Notes: generated by a model from the letters alone, not told the origin. A stretch of 24,448 nt of DNA from Syntrophomonadaceae bacterium (GCA_029907055.1 JARYMO010000001.1:1-24448), one strand, 5' to 3'. Numbered from the stretch's first letter, positions 14,867-23,035 are shown. A program made the numbers and translations.

Positions 14867-17800
14867 TTACCTGGCTGGACCAGCAGCCTCGTGCCGGGCA
14901 GCGGCGTCGACCAGCAATGCCGCTTCCCAGCGCGACAGCAGCCGCTCTGCCGTCCACGCTCCCCCTGGGTCACCCTGCAACCCCGGAACCAGCCCGGCCG
15001 CCACGCAGCGGCGGACCGCGCCGGCGGCCCATCCATACTTCGCCAGGGTGGCGACTTCTTCCCCGGCTCCGGGCAGGTGCTCCGCCTCCCGCAGGCGGAG
15101 CAGCGCGTCAAGCATGACCGCCGCCTCGGCCCAGGACAGGGCTTTGTTCGCCTGGAATGTGCCGTCCGGATAGCCAGTAACGATGCCGTGCATGCGCGCC
15201 GCCGCTACCGCGGCGCGGCCCCAGGCCGGGATAGATGACTGGTCGACGAACGGAACAGTCTCGGGGGCAGAAGCCCACCTCCTGAGAGCGGCCAGCATGG
15301 CAACGAATTCCATGCGCGTGGCCTGCGCCCACGGACGGAAGGTGCCATCGGGGTATCCTCTCAATATCCCTCCCTGCACCAATTCCTGCAGCTGCGCCGC
15401 CCCCTGGATGTCCTTCACATCCGGGAAAGGCCAACCCTCCCTAGCTCCCTGCGCGCGCACCACCTGTACCCTCCGAACCGCGATACCGCCCCCGGCCGCA
15501 TCGACGGCCACTACCGTCAGTTCAGGTTCTTCAGAGCGGGCCGGGAACGTCGTGCCGAATCGCCCCTGGTCGTCTGGCATCAACTTCAGTCGACTGCCGT
15601 CAGCGTGGTACACGTACACGTGCGTGGCACTGCTCTCTCCCGAAACTGTCACCGTGCCAGCCTTCCTTTCCGCCTGCACTTCCAGCCACGGCGGCTGTGC
15701 AACGGCTGGTGCCGCGGCTTCGACGGACAGGAGGACGCGCTCCTCCCCGGGTGCCGGCGGGGCCACGCTCACCAGCCGCAGACGGTCAAGGGGGGACAAG
15801 ACTGCCGCCTCCACCGGGTAGCCTGCCTTGACGACCTCGGTGGCCGGGGTAACCCGGTAGCGCGTTCCTCCACGGGTCACCAGCGTGCCCCGGCCTTCAT
15901 CCCAGGTTCCGAACCAGTCCCGTCGCTCCGTTTCCCCGCTCACCAGGTCGATGCGGAGGGCGCGCCCCTTCGCGTCGGTCAATACCCGCGCCCAGCGACC
16001 CGCCAACCCTGGGCCGACCACTCCGGCCTCCTGGCCATGCAAAACCTGGGTACCCTGGTCGGTCGGCAGCACCAGCACCCGGTTGCGGGCGGTGTCCTTG
16101 AGGTACAGCAGGCCGGCTGCGGGATCCACGTACACCAGGCGCCCGAAGTGAACCGCAGAGAATGCCTGCAACGACACGATGTCTATCGTGTCCGGCAGGC
16201 ATACAGCCATGATGGCCATGCCCTCCCTCACCTGGTGCAGCGAAGCCGGCCGGCTGTCAACATGTATTGTAGCCCCGGTCAGGACCCGGTACTCTCGCCC
16301 AGAGGTGAGCGACAAGGTGCCGTCCCTTCCGTCGACGCTCCGCAAAGTCCCCACGATTACCGTGCGCCGAACCGTCACCTGGTGCACGGTAACTCCGTCC
16401 TCCCCCAGCCGCAAGCTCACAGCCATGCCGGGCGCGATAAGATCGAGTGCCGCGGCTTCGGTGCTGGAAAACAGTGCATCGGTAGGCGAGCCATCCGCCA
16501 GCTCGTCGACCAGCTTCACGCCGGTCCAGAGGCCGGTCCGGTAGCTGGAGGGCTCGCGCAGCAGTTCGAGGGTTCCGGCATCAGCATCGTAGCGCTTCAC
16601 GATGCCCTCGTGCTCGCGGAACACTACTTCCATTCGCCAGATGGTCTGGAACCGCGGGCTCACAGAGGCCTTCACCTCCACTCCCACGGGAACTGCGCCC
16701 GCACTCACTCCCGTCTGCCCGTTGACACGCAGCCAGCAAGCAGACGTGCGCTGGGCTGCCCCGTCCACCATGTAGCCGCCACTCCTCGCGCGGGACTGGG
16801 CTTCTTCCACCAGTACCCCAGTCGGGCCTTGCACCAGTCGCATGCCATGCCCAACCACGGTCCTGGCTGCCACCCAGACGAATCCCGACCCCTCCCAGAC
16901 GTCGCTTCCCGGCAGGAGGGCGTCACTCGCCGTCGCTTTCCCGCCGTTCACTGCCGCCCTGACCACGCGCTCCCCCAGTACCAGCTGGCGGCTGCCATCC
17001 ACCATCTCGAGCACCCGCTGACCATCGCTGGTACCCGCCAAGGTCCCATGACGGCCCACCTGCCCATAGACCAGGGCAAAGTCCTGCCTAGCCCGGGAGG
17101 CATACGGGTTCACTCCCCGCCCGATGCGAGAAGCGGTCACCCGCACCGTGTACACCCCTTCCACAGGCTCGGCAATCTCAAGGGTTTCCAGGTTGTTGGC
17201 CCGGTCCGCCCTGCCGCCGGTCAGGTGCTGGTTGCCAACCAACGTCTTTCCCTTCGGGTCGATCACCTGCAGGTCAAGGTCGTTGACCAACCTGGTTCCC
17301 GCGCTCTCCGTCGCTGCAGGTAGGTCAGTCCACGCCAGGGTAACCCTGAGCGGGAACCCCCGGTCCTTCACCCACAAGCGGAACTCGCGCGCCTCGCCCT
17401 GCGCGAGGCCCGCCGTGTCCTCGCTGGTCCTCGACATCCCCGCCGCCAGGGGAAGCACCGATCCCGCCACGTCGAGGATGCCGAACCCTCCATCGCCGGC
17501 TGCAACGGTTCCCCTCCTCGCCCCCTGCACCAGGACCGCCTTCACCAGCGCCGCCGTGGGCTGCTCCCCCTGCGACTCCAGGTATTCCCGTACCAGCGCG
17601 GCAGCGCCCCCGGCAATCGCGGCAGCCATGCTGGTGCCGCCCATCCTGGTGTACTTCGGGTTAGCCGGAAGGTTGCCGGTGATGCGGCAGGAGCAGGCAG
17701 AAACGACAGCGGAAGAGGGAACCAACAGGTCTGGCTTGACCCTGCCGTCTGTCGTCGGTCCCCGGCTGGAGAAGGAAGCCACGGCAGTGGCATCGACACA

Positions 17801-18550
17801 GTCCGCCCCATAAGATGGGCGCGGCGTCTGGGATGAGCCGACGACCAGGGCATTCTTGCTGTTCGCCTCGGAGGTCAGGGTGCCGGAGCCCGGGCCCCCG
17901 TTGCCGGCCCCGAAGACGGGAAGGAAGTGGGGAGCGGAACGAACGAACTGGTCCACCTGGGCCGTGCGCTGGGTGTACCTGTTGCCTCCTCCGCCCCAGC
18001 CGTTGACGTGGACCCGCACCCCCGCGGCGTAGGCCGGTGCGAACAGGTCATTGATGTCGTCCGGTACGCGAATGGAACCATCGGCATCCAGCAGCCCTTG
18101 CACGTAGAGGCTGGCGCCGGGCGCTATCCCCTGGTATTGCCCGCCCGAGGCGCTGCCAGAGCCGACGATAGTGGCCGCCATATGGGTACCGTGTCCTGAG
18201 GGATCATCCGCCACTGGCCTCCCGGCCCAAGACTTCAGGAAGGCCACGCGCGGCATCTGGCCCGGGGTACTGGCCAGGTCAGGGTGGATATCGACGGTAC
18301 TGCCCTTGTCCAGACCGCTATCAGCCAGGCCCACCAGCTGCCCATGTCCAGTGAGCCCGAGGGGGCTGACAATGTCTGCCGCCCCCAGCGCGCTCGCCCC
18401 GATGATGTCCGCCGACCGGTCATTGAGGAATGCAACGGGGGAATCGAATGGGGGGCTGGAGTCCCGCAGCAGCGGTAATCCCACCCACAGCACGAGCAAT
18501 AAAGATGAACCCATCAGCGCCAGCGCCCCGCTGGCCAGGAAGCGCTTCAT
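14867..18550 (-). CDS. Subtilisin-like (S8) surface protease with three SLH repeats
   Basis: The 1227-residue protein has a signal/anchor (residues 3-28) and an S8 peptidase domain with an intact catalytic set: Asp77 (GLADSGLD), His120 (GHGTHMAA), Asn217 (GAGNGG) and Ser307 (GGTSMAAA). No I9-type propeptide is apparent. A jelly-roll domain typical of large subtilases spans about 380-500. The 500-950 region contains four short beta units of the form G.(L/V)..VD...G.L.L near 648, 733, 803 and 880. An Ig-like unit (955-1031) and three SLH repeats (1039-1227; RGYPDGTFRP, TGYPDGTFQA, third weaker) follow. SLH repeats should tether it to secondary wall polysaccharide. Start ATG 18550 has GGAGGG 8 nt ahead; the upstream open frame (104 codons) lacks gene features. 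Likely substrates are surface proteins, by inference only. Confidence 0.94.
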   Translation of the reverse strand: MKRFLASGALALMGSSLLLVLWVGLPLLRDSSPPFDSPVAFLNDRSADIIGASALGAADIVSPLGLTGHGQLVGLADSGLDKGSTVDIHPDLASTPGQMPRVAFLKSWAGRPVADDPSGHGTHMAATIVGSGSASGGQYQGIAPGASLYVQGLLDADGSIRVPDDINDLFAPAYAAGVRVHVNGWGGGGNRYTQRTAQVDQFVRSAPHFLPVFGAGNGGPGSGTLTSEANSKNALVVGSSQTPRPSYGADCVDATAVASFSSRGPTTDGRVKPDLLVPSSAVVSACSCRITGNLPANPKYTRMGGTSMAAAIAGGAAALVREYLESQGEQPTAALVKAVLVQGARRGTVAAGDGGFGILDVAGSVLPLAAGMSRTSEDTAGLAQGEAREFRLWVKDRGFPLRVTLAWTDLPAATESAGTRLVNDLDLQVIDPKGKTLVGNQHLTGGRADRANNLETLEIAEPVEGVYTVRVTASRIGRGVNPYASRARQDFALVYGQVGRHGTLAGTSDGQRVLEMVDGSRQLVLGERVVRAAVNGGKATASDALLPGSDVWEGSGFVWVAARTVVGHGMRLVQGPTGVLVEEAQSRARSGGYMVDGAAQRTSACWLRVNGQTGVSAGAVPVGVEVKASVSPRFQTIWRMEVVFREHEGIVKRYDADAGTLELLREPSSYRTGLWTGVKLVDELADGSPTDALFSSTEAAALDLIAPGMAVSLRLGEDGVTVHQVTVRRTVIVGTLRSVDGRDGTLSLTSGREYRVLTGATIHVDSRPASLHQVREGMAIMAVCLPDTIDIVSLQAFSAVHFGRLVYVDPAAGLLYLKDTARNRVLVLPTDQGTQVLHGQEAGVVGPGLAGRWARVLTDAKGRALRIDLVSGETERRDWFGTWDEGRGTLVTRGGTRYRVTPATEVVKAGYPVEAAVLSPLDRLRLVSVAPPAPGEERVLLSVEAAAPAVAQPPWLEVQAERKAGTVTVSGESSATHVYVYHADGSRLKLMPDDQGRFGTTFPARSEEPELTVVAVDAAGGGIAVRRVQVVRAQGAREGWPFPDVKDIQGAAQLQELVQGGILRGYPDGTFRPWAQATRMEFVAMLAALRRWASAPETVPFVDQSSIPAWGRAAVAAARMHGIVTGYPDGTFQANKALSWAEAAVMLDALLRLREAEHLPGAGEEVATLAKYGWAAGAVRRCVAAGLVPGLQGDPGGAWTAERLLSRWEAALLVDAAARHEAAGPAR

Positions 18551-18683
18551 CGGCCACACCCTCCGTCGCGTCCGTCGGACACGGATATAGTGCACGGCAC
18601 CAGGCTGACCAGCGTCCTTCACCTTCTCTCGATGTATACGCGCCCCCAGCGTTCTCCTTTCAGCGCGAGCGCGTGGCTCCGCT

Positions 18684-18730
18684 CGTGAGCGGGAGCCGTG
18701 ACGTGAGGCCGTGAAGCCGGTCAGGCGTGA
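18684..18730 (-). repeat. Cluster of five TCACG (CGTGA on plus) pentamers in the protease leader
   Basis: CGTGA occurs on the plus strand at 18684, 18697, 18702, 18710 and 18726, partly within GGC-TTCACG-GCC units that can fold as small hairpins. GGCTCC...GGAGCC can also pair at 18674-18696. The cluster lies 130-180 bp before the protease start. It may be a protein-binding array or a folded RNA leader. I could not match it to a known riboswitch. Confidence 0.35.
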
Positions 18731-18768
18731 AAGCCCGCTCCTGCATCGGCAGCTTGCCAAATGCTCAT
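18721..18768 (-). CDS. Possible 15-residue leader peptide upstream of the protease gene
   Basis: ATG AGC ATT TGG opens a 15-codon frame ending in TGA (MSIWQAADAGAGFHA), preceded by GAGGAG with 5-nt spacing. It is the only short frame with a good ribosome binding site in the 301-bp gap between the ligase-like gene and the protease, and it runs into the TCACG cluster. It could be a leader peptide or chance; no regulatory codon run is obvious. Confidence 0.25.
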   Translation of the reverse strand: MSIWQAADAGAGFHA

Positions 18769-18790
18769 TCTCGCTCCTCATGAACTGTAG

Positions 18791-18824
18791 ATGGGCGCGA
18801 GAGATCCGGACACCACTCGCCCAT
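18791..18824 (-). other. Hairpin just after the O-antigen-ligase-like gene
   Basis: ATGGGC-GAG and its complement pair over nine positions with a 2-nt bulge and a 14-nt loop, 28 bp past the stop at 18852. No T-run follows, so it looks more like an mRNA 3'-stabilising or weak termination structure. Read-through into the protease gene is plausible. Confidence 0.4.
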
Positions 18825-18851
18825 TGGCGGTGCACCACCAGGAGCGGACAT

Positions 18852-21224
18852 CTACCAGACACTGCGCTCGGGTACAGCCACCTTCACTGCGAGCAACCGC
18901 TCGAACTCTTCCCGGTGTCCGGCATCTTGACCGTCCAGCCTGCTCCGGGCCTCTTCCACGGCAATCTCCTTGCCTCTCACCAACGCTGCTGCCTGCCACG
19001 CCTTGGCCGTGGCGACTACCTCTGCTTCCTTCGCTCGTGTTGCCCGGGCCAATTCCTTCTGCGCTGCAGCGTAGTCGCCGCGCAGGAAGAGGAGCCGGCC
19101 CCGTGCCAGGTGGATGCCGGGGCTGGGCATGAGGTCCTCCGCATAATCGGGGTATTCCGCCTGCACGCGCGCCAGAACGGCCGCGTACTTCTGTAGCAGA
19201 TTAGCTGCATTGCCCACGTACTCGGTCGCGGCCTTCTCCCCCTCCTTTTCTGCCACCTGGACCGCGATGTCCAGGTACCCGTTGGCAGCCGCCGAGTACC
19301 TGCGGGCATCCAGCGGATTCGCGCGCACCCCCATGTCAAGCATCCGCAGTGCGCCCCGGAAATCGTTCAGCCCGGAATAGATCTCCTGCATCGCGTCGAT
19401 CAGCTTCAGGTCATACGGCGCGACCTCCTCCACGCGGCGGGAGGCCTGCTGGGCCGCTTGGCGGAACACCTTGCTCTGCGAAGAGCCAGACTGCTCCAAG
19501 GCCTGGTATTCAGTGGTCAGCACGCGCGCCAGGCTGGCGTAGGCGAAGCCATCCCAGGGGTTGAATTCGGTGGCTTTGACCAGCTTGACCCGTGCCGACT
19601 CGAGGTTGCCCTGGTGGGCATCGGTCACGGCCGACTTCTCGAACCCGTAGGATACGAGAAAACCCGTTGCCAGCACCAGCGCCACTGCTGCCAGGCCAGC
19701 CGCACCCAGCATGGCCCCCACCTGGATGGAGCCAGTCCCGCCCCTCGAAACCAGGCGCCACCGCACGGCAGCGAGGGCCAGCAGCGACCAGAGGATGATG
19801 GCCACCGCCGGCAGCGACAGATCAATGTCTATCGCAGCATGCATCCCTAATACCAGAGCGGCTGAGGTTATGCCAGCCATCTGGAGTTTGGCAGAAGCAT
19901 CTGCTGGCGCCCGGTACACTGACATGAACAGGAACAGCAGGACAACCCACATGGCCAGGAAGGCTGCCATTCCAATGATGCCGGTTTCTACCCACACCTG
20001 GAGGAAGTGGTTGTGCACCTCGGTAGTAAAATACGGCATGTCCAGGTACTGGTGATAGAGCGCGTTCCATCCACCCGCCCCGGTACCCAGCAGCGGGTGT
20101 TCCATGCCTATCCTGAACGCTGCCCGCGAGAAGGCGAGCCTGGTGACGAAGCTCTGGCCTCCCGGATCGGTGAGTTCCTCCACCCGCTGGGCGGCTACTG
20201 ATGTCGGCAGCTTGTCCTGCGCATGGTCCAGTCCGCTCAGCGTCCACGTCACCGCCGCCAGGATAACCAGGCTCCCCAAGGCCAGCGCAGTCGCCGTCCT
20301 CCTGCCTGCCGCTTCCCCTGTTGCCAGGCGACTCCTGGCCAAGTCCAGTGCCCCCACGGCCCCGGCCATCAGCGCGAGCGCCCCCACTTGCACAGGCACA
20401 CGGGAGCTGGCCATGGCGGGAGCGTAGAGCAACGCGGCGGCCAGCGCTGGAAGGAACACTACTGCCAGCGACGCCAGCAATGGCAGGCGCTGAGCGGGAG
20501 GTGCCAGGGCAACCAGCAGGCACAGCCCGGCCGCCAGCGCCAACCACCCGCCCTTGGCAGCTGCCACGATGGTCACCAGTATCATCAGCGCGGCCGCGCT
20601 GCCATAGGCCAAGCGGAGCCATGGGGTTCCCTGACGCTGGTACAGAACAATCCCCATTACCCCGAAGGCCGCAGCATAGGCAGCCAGTGAGTTCGGGTAC
20701 TGGAGGGTGGACTGGATCCGTCCGGCGTCGAAGGCATGCGGAAACACGTTGAGCCCCAGCGACGCCAGCACCCCTACCAAGGCTACCCCGAATGCACCCC
20801 AGAACAGCGCCGCCATCGAATCGTCAAGCGTCGCTTCATCCCTCACCAGGTTTGACGTCAGCCAGTATACGAAGAAGTAGGTGCCTGCCAGCAGGAAACC
20901 CGTGATCGCCTGCTCTGGGTGGACCGCGCTCACCAGCGACAATCCGTAACCCACGACATACGCCGCAACTGCCCAGTCAAGGGGGGTGCGCAGCAATGTC
21001 CATTCCCCGCGGCGCATTTTCCACACTGCCGCGGCCAGAAAGAGAGCCGCAACCGCAGCGATGTACACCAGCTTTTCCACTTCGAAGAAGAGGCCCCGAA
21101 AGAGCGGCCCCAGCAGGACCAGCCCCCCCGTAACCGCGAGAAGCCCCCGCTCATAGGTCAAGCGCGCCGCCTGCCGAGGAGTCTCCTTTGTCGCCCCGAC
21201 CCCCGCTGAGGGTCTCCCCCGCAT
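18852..21224 (-). CDS. O-antigen ligase/Wzy-like membrane protein with TPR tail
   Basis: The 790-residue protein is a polytopic membrane enzyme. About 12 hydrophobic segments lie between residues 27 and 525. The O-antigen ligase (Wzy_C) signature occupies 370-418: HPLLGTGAGGWNALYHQY then VHNHFLQVWVETGIIG, including His404/His406, in the large external loop. The soluble tail (about 530-790) is helical and TPR-like (GNLESARVKLVKATEFNPWDGFAYASLARVL). Such proteins polymerise or transfer undecaprenyl-linked glycans outside the membrane, here perhaps onto wall, lipid or protein. Start is taken as ATG 21224, with GTGGAG 5 nt upstream. The frame also opens at GTG 21314, adding 30 hydrophilic residues. 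It lies away from the glycosyltransferase cluster but is a natural partner of it. Ligase versus polymerase cannot be decided by eye. Confidence 0.9.
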   Translation of the reverse strand: MRGRPSAGVGATKETPRQAARLTYERGLLAVTGGLVLLGPLFRGLFFEVEKLVYIAAVAALFLAAAVWKMRRGEWTLLRTPLDWAVAAYVVGYGLSLVSAVHPEQAITGFLLAGTYFFVYWLTSNLVRDEATLDDSMAALFWGAFGVALVGVLASLGLNVFPHAFDAGRIQSTLQYPNSLAAYAAAFGVMGIVLYQRQGTPWLRLAYGSAAALMILVTIVAAAKGGWLALAAGLCLLVALAPPAQRLPLLASLAVVFLPALAAALLYAPAMASSRVPVQVGALALMAGAVGALDLARSRLATGEAAGRRTATALALGSLVILAAVTWTLSGLDHAQDKLPTSVAAQRVEELTDPGGQSFVTRLAFSRAAFRIGMEHPLLGTGAGGWNALYHQYLDMPYFTTEVHNHFLQVWVETGIIGMAAFLAMWVVLLFLFMSVYRAPADASAKLQMAGITSAALVLGMHAAIDIDLSLPAVAIILWSLLALAAVRWRLVSRGGTGSIQVGAMLGAAGLAAVALVLATGFLVSYGFEKSAVTDAHQGNLESARVKLVKATEFNPWDGFAYASLARVLTTEYQALEQSGSSQSKVFRQAAQQASRRVEEVAPYDLKLIDAMQEIYSGLNDFRGALRMLDMGVRANPLDARRYSAAANGYLDIAVQVAEKEGEKAATEYVGNAANLLQKYAAVLARVQAEYPDYAEDLMPSPGIHLARGRLLFLRGDYAAAQKELARATRAKEAEVVATAKAWQAAALVRGKEIAVEEARSRLDGQDAGHREEFERLLAVKVAVPERSVW

Positions 21225-21383
21225 GTCGACTCCACTGGTATTTTTCTCCTGCCGCCCGTGGCGGACTTCACCGTTGCTGTTTGCCCTCCTCGTCCTGCTG
21301 TGCTTGCGACCCACTCTCTCACCCCGCTGCGTTCCTGGCCAACTGTGCTGGCGCGCTCACGCGTCGCTCTAGCTCCTCCTGAT

Positions 21384-21409
21384 TTCACGGCAGTTCTCTC
21401 GCCTGTTCC
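21384..21409 (-). promoter_or_regulatory. Candidate ECF-type promoter of the O-antigen-ligase-like gene
   Basis: On the minus strand GGAACA (21409-21404), 15 nt, then GTGAAAT. The first half and spacing equal the sigma-gene site, but the second half keeps only GTG. It lies about 160 nt before ATG 21224. Weaker than the two sites flanking the sigma gene. Confidence 0.35.
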
Positions 21410-21420
21410 ACGCTGGGTGA

Positions 21421-21426
21421 ATTATA
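21421..21426 (-). promoter_or_regulatory. TATAAT -10 box for the O-antigen-ligase-like gene
   Basis: A perfect TATAAT on the minus strand, preceded by GGGG as in the AGGGTATACTGG elements, stands about 200 nt upstream of ATG 21224. The -35 position (GGCTGG) is poor. It could act as a basal promoter beside the ECF-like site. Confidence 0.4.
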
Positions 21427-21494
21427 CCCCATTTGCACCCCTGCCAGCCACCGGCCAAGAGGGTAGCTGCACCTGCGTCTGGAGGAAAGGCAAA

Positions 21495-21520
21495 TGGGGG
21501 CCCGACATCACAGCCCCCCG
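21495..21520 (-). terminator. Weak terminator-like hairpin after the FN3/stalk gene
   Basis: GGGGG and CCCCC pair, with imperfect extension inside, about 45 bp past the stop at 21567. ATTTGCCTTT follows on the minus strand. It is short and interrupted, so only a tentative call. Confidence 0.35.
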
Positions 21521-21566
21521 AGGTCAGATCCTGATCCTTCATCCTTCCGGCACACCGGTGCCGCAC

Positions 21567-22724
21567 CTATTCCTGCAGCGTAATCGCTACCGAGCGGCTG
21601 GGGGCGTCCCACTTCACCGTTCCGTCCAACTGCTCGGCCAGGAACCGGACGGGTACCATCATGCGCCCCGGTGCCACCACCGACGGGGCCACGCGTCGAT
21701 TCGCCGCATCAATGTAGGTCAGCGTGCCGTTGGCCAGAGCAACCGGGTTGCCGTCCCAGAACTCGACCCTTTTCTGCTTCAGGGTTACCACCGCCTGTCT
21801 GCTGACCGGTCTCCACTCCACCGCCGCCCCCAGCGCCTCGGCTGCATTTCTCAGCGGAACCAGCAGCCGACCGTCCAGGATGCGAGGCGCCGCGTCAAGC
21901 AACTTTTCTTGTCCGTCTACCGTGTAGACCAGGCTGTCCAGGAAAAACGTCACCGTCCTCGTCCGCGGCTGCGGAGGAACCACCTCCGGCGGGGTGGTCA
22001 CGGTGACCTCGTTGGAGGAAGCGGAGCGGCCGCCCGCTCCGTAGGCCTGGACTGCAAACACGTAGGTAGTTGCCGGTGACAGCCCGGTAACCGTGTGGTT
22101 GGACACGTTCGCCCGAACGGTTGCAATTTCGGCAAAGGCTTGGCTGCCAGTTTTGCGAAGAATGCTGAACCCGTTCTCATTGTCGGAGTTGTCTCGCCAG
22201 GTCAACAGCACGGATACGGGCGAGAGTACCTCGGCCTTCAGGTTGCCAGGGGGGGTTGGTTTGCCATCGGTGCCCACCGCGGCGTCCGAACTGACGAACT
22301 GTCCACTCAGTGCAGTAACCTGCACGCGGATATCACCCGTCAGGCCCAGCGGGATGTCAGCTCGCCAGTCCAGGAAAAAGCTTATCTTGCGCGGCACGTC
22401 CGGGGCCTTGATGGCCAAGCGCAGTTCGTTCGGTTCCAGCAGATCCAGCGAAAAGTCCAGGCCCTCTGGCTGGATGCTCCCCTCGTATGACACGATGACG
22501 AAATCCCGCGGCAGCCGCAGCAGCGCCGCACTGTCCGCAACCATGGGGTCGATCTCGATGGCCAGCGTCCCCAGCTCTGCGTTGCGTTCGCCCGGCACCA
22601 CCACCGGTACCGTGAGAGCCTCGTACGAAGTGCCTGCCTGGGCTGCCGGCACATACGCAAGAATACCCAGCACGCAAAGACCACACAACAGGGCGAATGA
22701 CCTCATCGTGGCCCGAGCAGCCAT
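21567..22724 (-). CDS. Secreted fibronectin-III and stalk-domain surface protein
   Basis: The 385-residue protein has a signal peptide of 30 residues ending in YVPAAQA. A module at 31-145 (GTSYEALTVP to TALSGQFVSS) is related to the N-terminus of the 717-aa surface protein. A fibronectin type III domain follows at about 158-246 (PGNLKAEVLSPVSVLLTW, TVTGLSPATTYVFAVQAYG), then a PPEVVPPQP linker. The stalk domain at 257-385 contains DGRLLVPLRNAAEALG and PGRMMVPVRFLAEQL. It should be exported and held on the wall, perhaps binding other surface proteins or glycan; no catalytic residues are visible. Start is ATG 22724 with GAGGGAGGGG 5 nt ahead; 20 further upstream codons are open but not signal-like. 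The paralogy with the gene at 10436-12589 is the main clue to function. Confidence 0.87.
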   Translation of the reverse strand: MAARATMRSFALLCGLCVLGILAYVPAAQAGTSYEALTVPVVVPGERNAELGTLAIEIDPMVADSAALLRLPRDFVIVSYEGSIQPEGLDFSLDLLEPNELRLAIKAPDVPRKISFFLDWRADIPLGLTGDIRVQVTALSGQFVSSDAAVGTDGKPTPPGNLKAEVLSPVSVLLTWRDNSDNENGFSILRKTGSQAFAEIATVRANVSNHTVTGLSPATTYVFAVQAYGAGGRSASSNEVTVTTPPEVVPPQPRTRTVTFFLDSLVYTVDGQEKLLDAAPRILDGRLLVPLRNAAEALGAAVEWRPVSRQAVVTLKQKRVEFWDGNPVALANGTLTYIDAANRRVAPSVVAPGRMMVPVRFLAEQLDGTVKWDAPSRSVAITLQE

Positions 22725-22774
22725 GAACACCCCTCCCTCTTTGGACCCGCGTCTCCTCTTTGCCAACCAGCGAG

Positions 22775-22793
22775 CGGAGGACATATTCCTCCG
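22775..22793. promoter_or_regulatory. 7-bp inverted repeat upstream of the FN3/stalk gene
   Basis: CGGAGGA-CATAT-TCCTCCG is a perfect inverted repeat 51 bp before the start codon. In RNA it would be a hairpin in the leader; in DNA it could bind a dimeric regulator. The 311-bp gap (22725-23035) otherwise holds only the terminator at 22942-22964 and no gene. Confidence 0.35.
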
Positions 22794-22941
22794 GCGCTGA
22801 TGCGCACCCCCTTCATTTCAATCGTAGCACACGGTGAGTCCTGCTGGACAATCCTAGTCACGGGCCGAGGGACGAACGTCGTAGGGTCAAAAAGTATGCG
22901 GCGCCAGAGTAGGGCAGTCCGTCGGTTCACCATGACGAAGA

Positions 22942-22964
22942 GAGCCGGTCTTTTCGACCGGCTC
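22942..22964 (-). terminator. Terminator hairpin after the amidase gene
   Basis: GAGCCGGTC and GACCGGCTC form a perfect 9-bp stem with a 5-nt loop, 72 bp past the amidase stop at 23036. On the minus strand TCTTCG follows, a weak T-tract. Confidence 0.65.
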
Positions 22965-23035
22965 ATGGGCTTCTCCACGCACCAGGCATGTGGCGCGCGG
23001 CCACGCGCTGGTTGCCATCTGTCAGCTGATTTCCC

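Noticed and set aside
15605..17323. A 572-codon plus-strand open frame
   Set aside because: Antisense to the S8-SLH protease, rich in His, Arg, Pro and Gln, with no motif; the catalytic residues on the minus strand settle the coding strand.
18551..18851. Known riboswitch (c-di-GMP or c-di-AMP type) before the protease
   Set aside because: I looked for the conserved cores from memory and found none on either strand; kept only as an unnamed structured leader.
9385..22724. Copper amine oxidase enzymes, as the family name of the stalk domain suggests
   Set aside because: None of the four proteins has the catalytic topaquinone domain or copper ligands; only the small N-terminal-like stalk domain is present.
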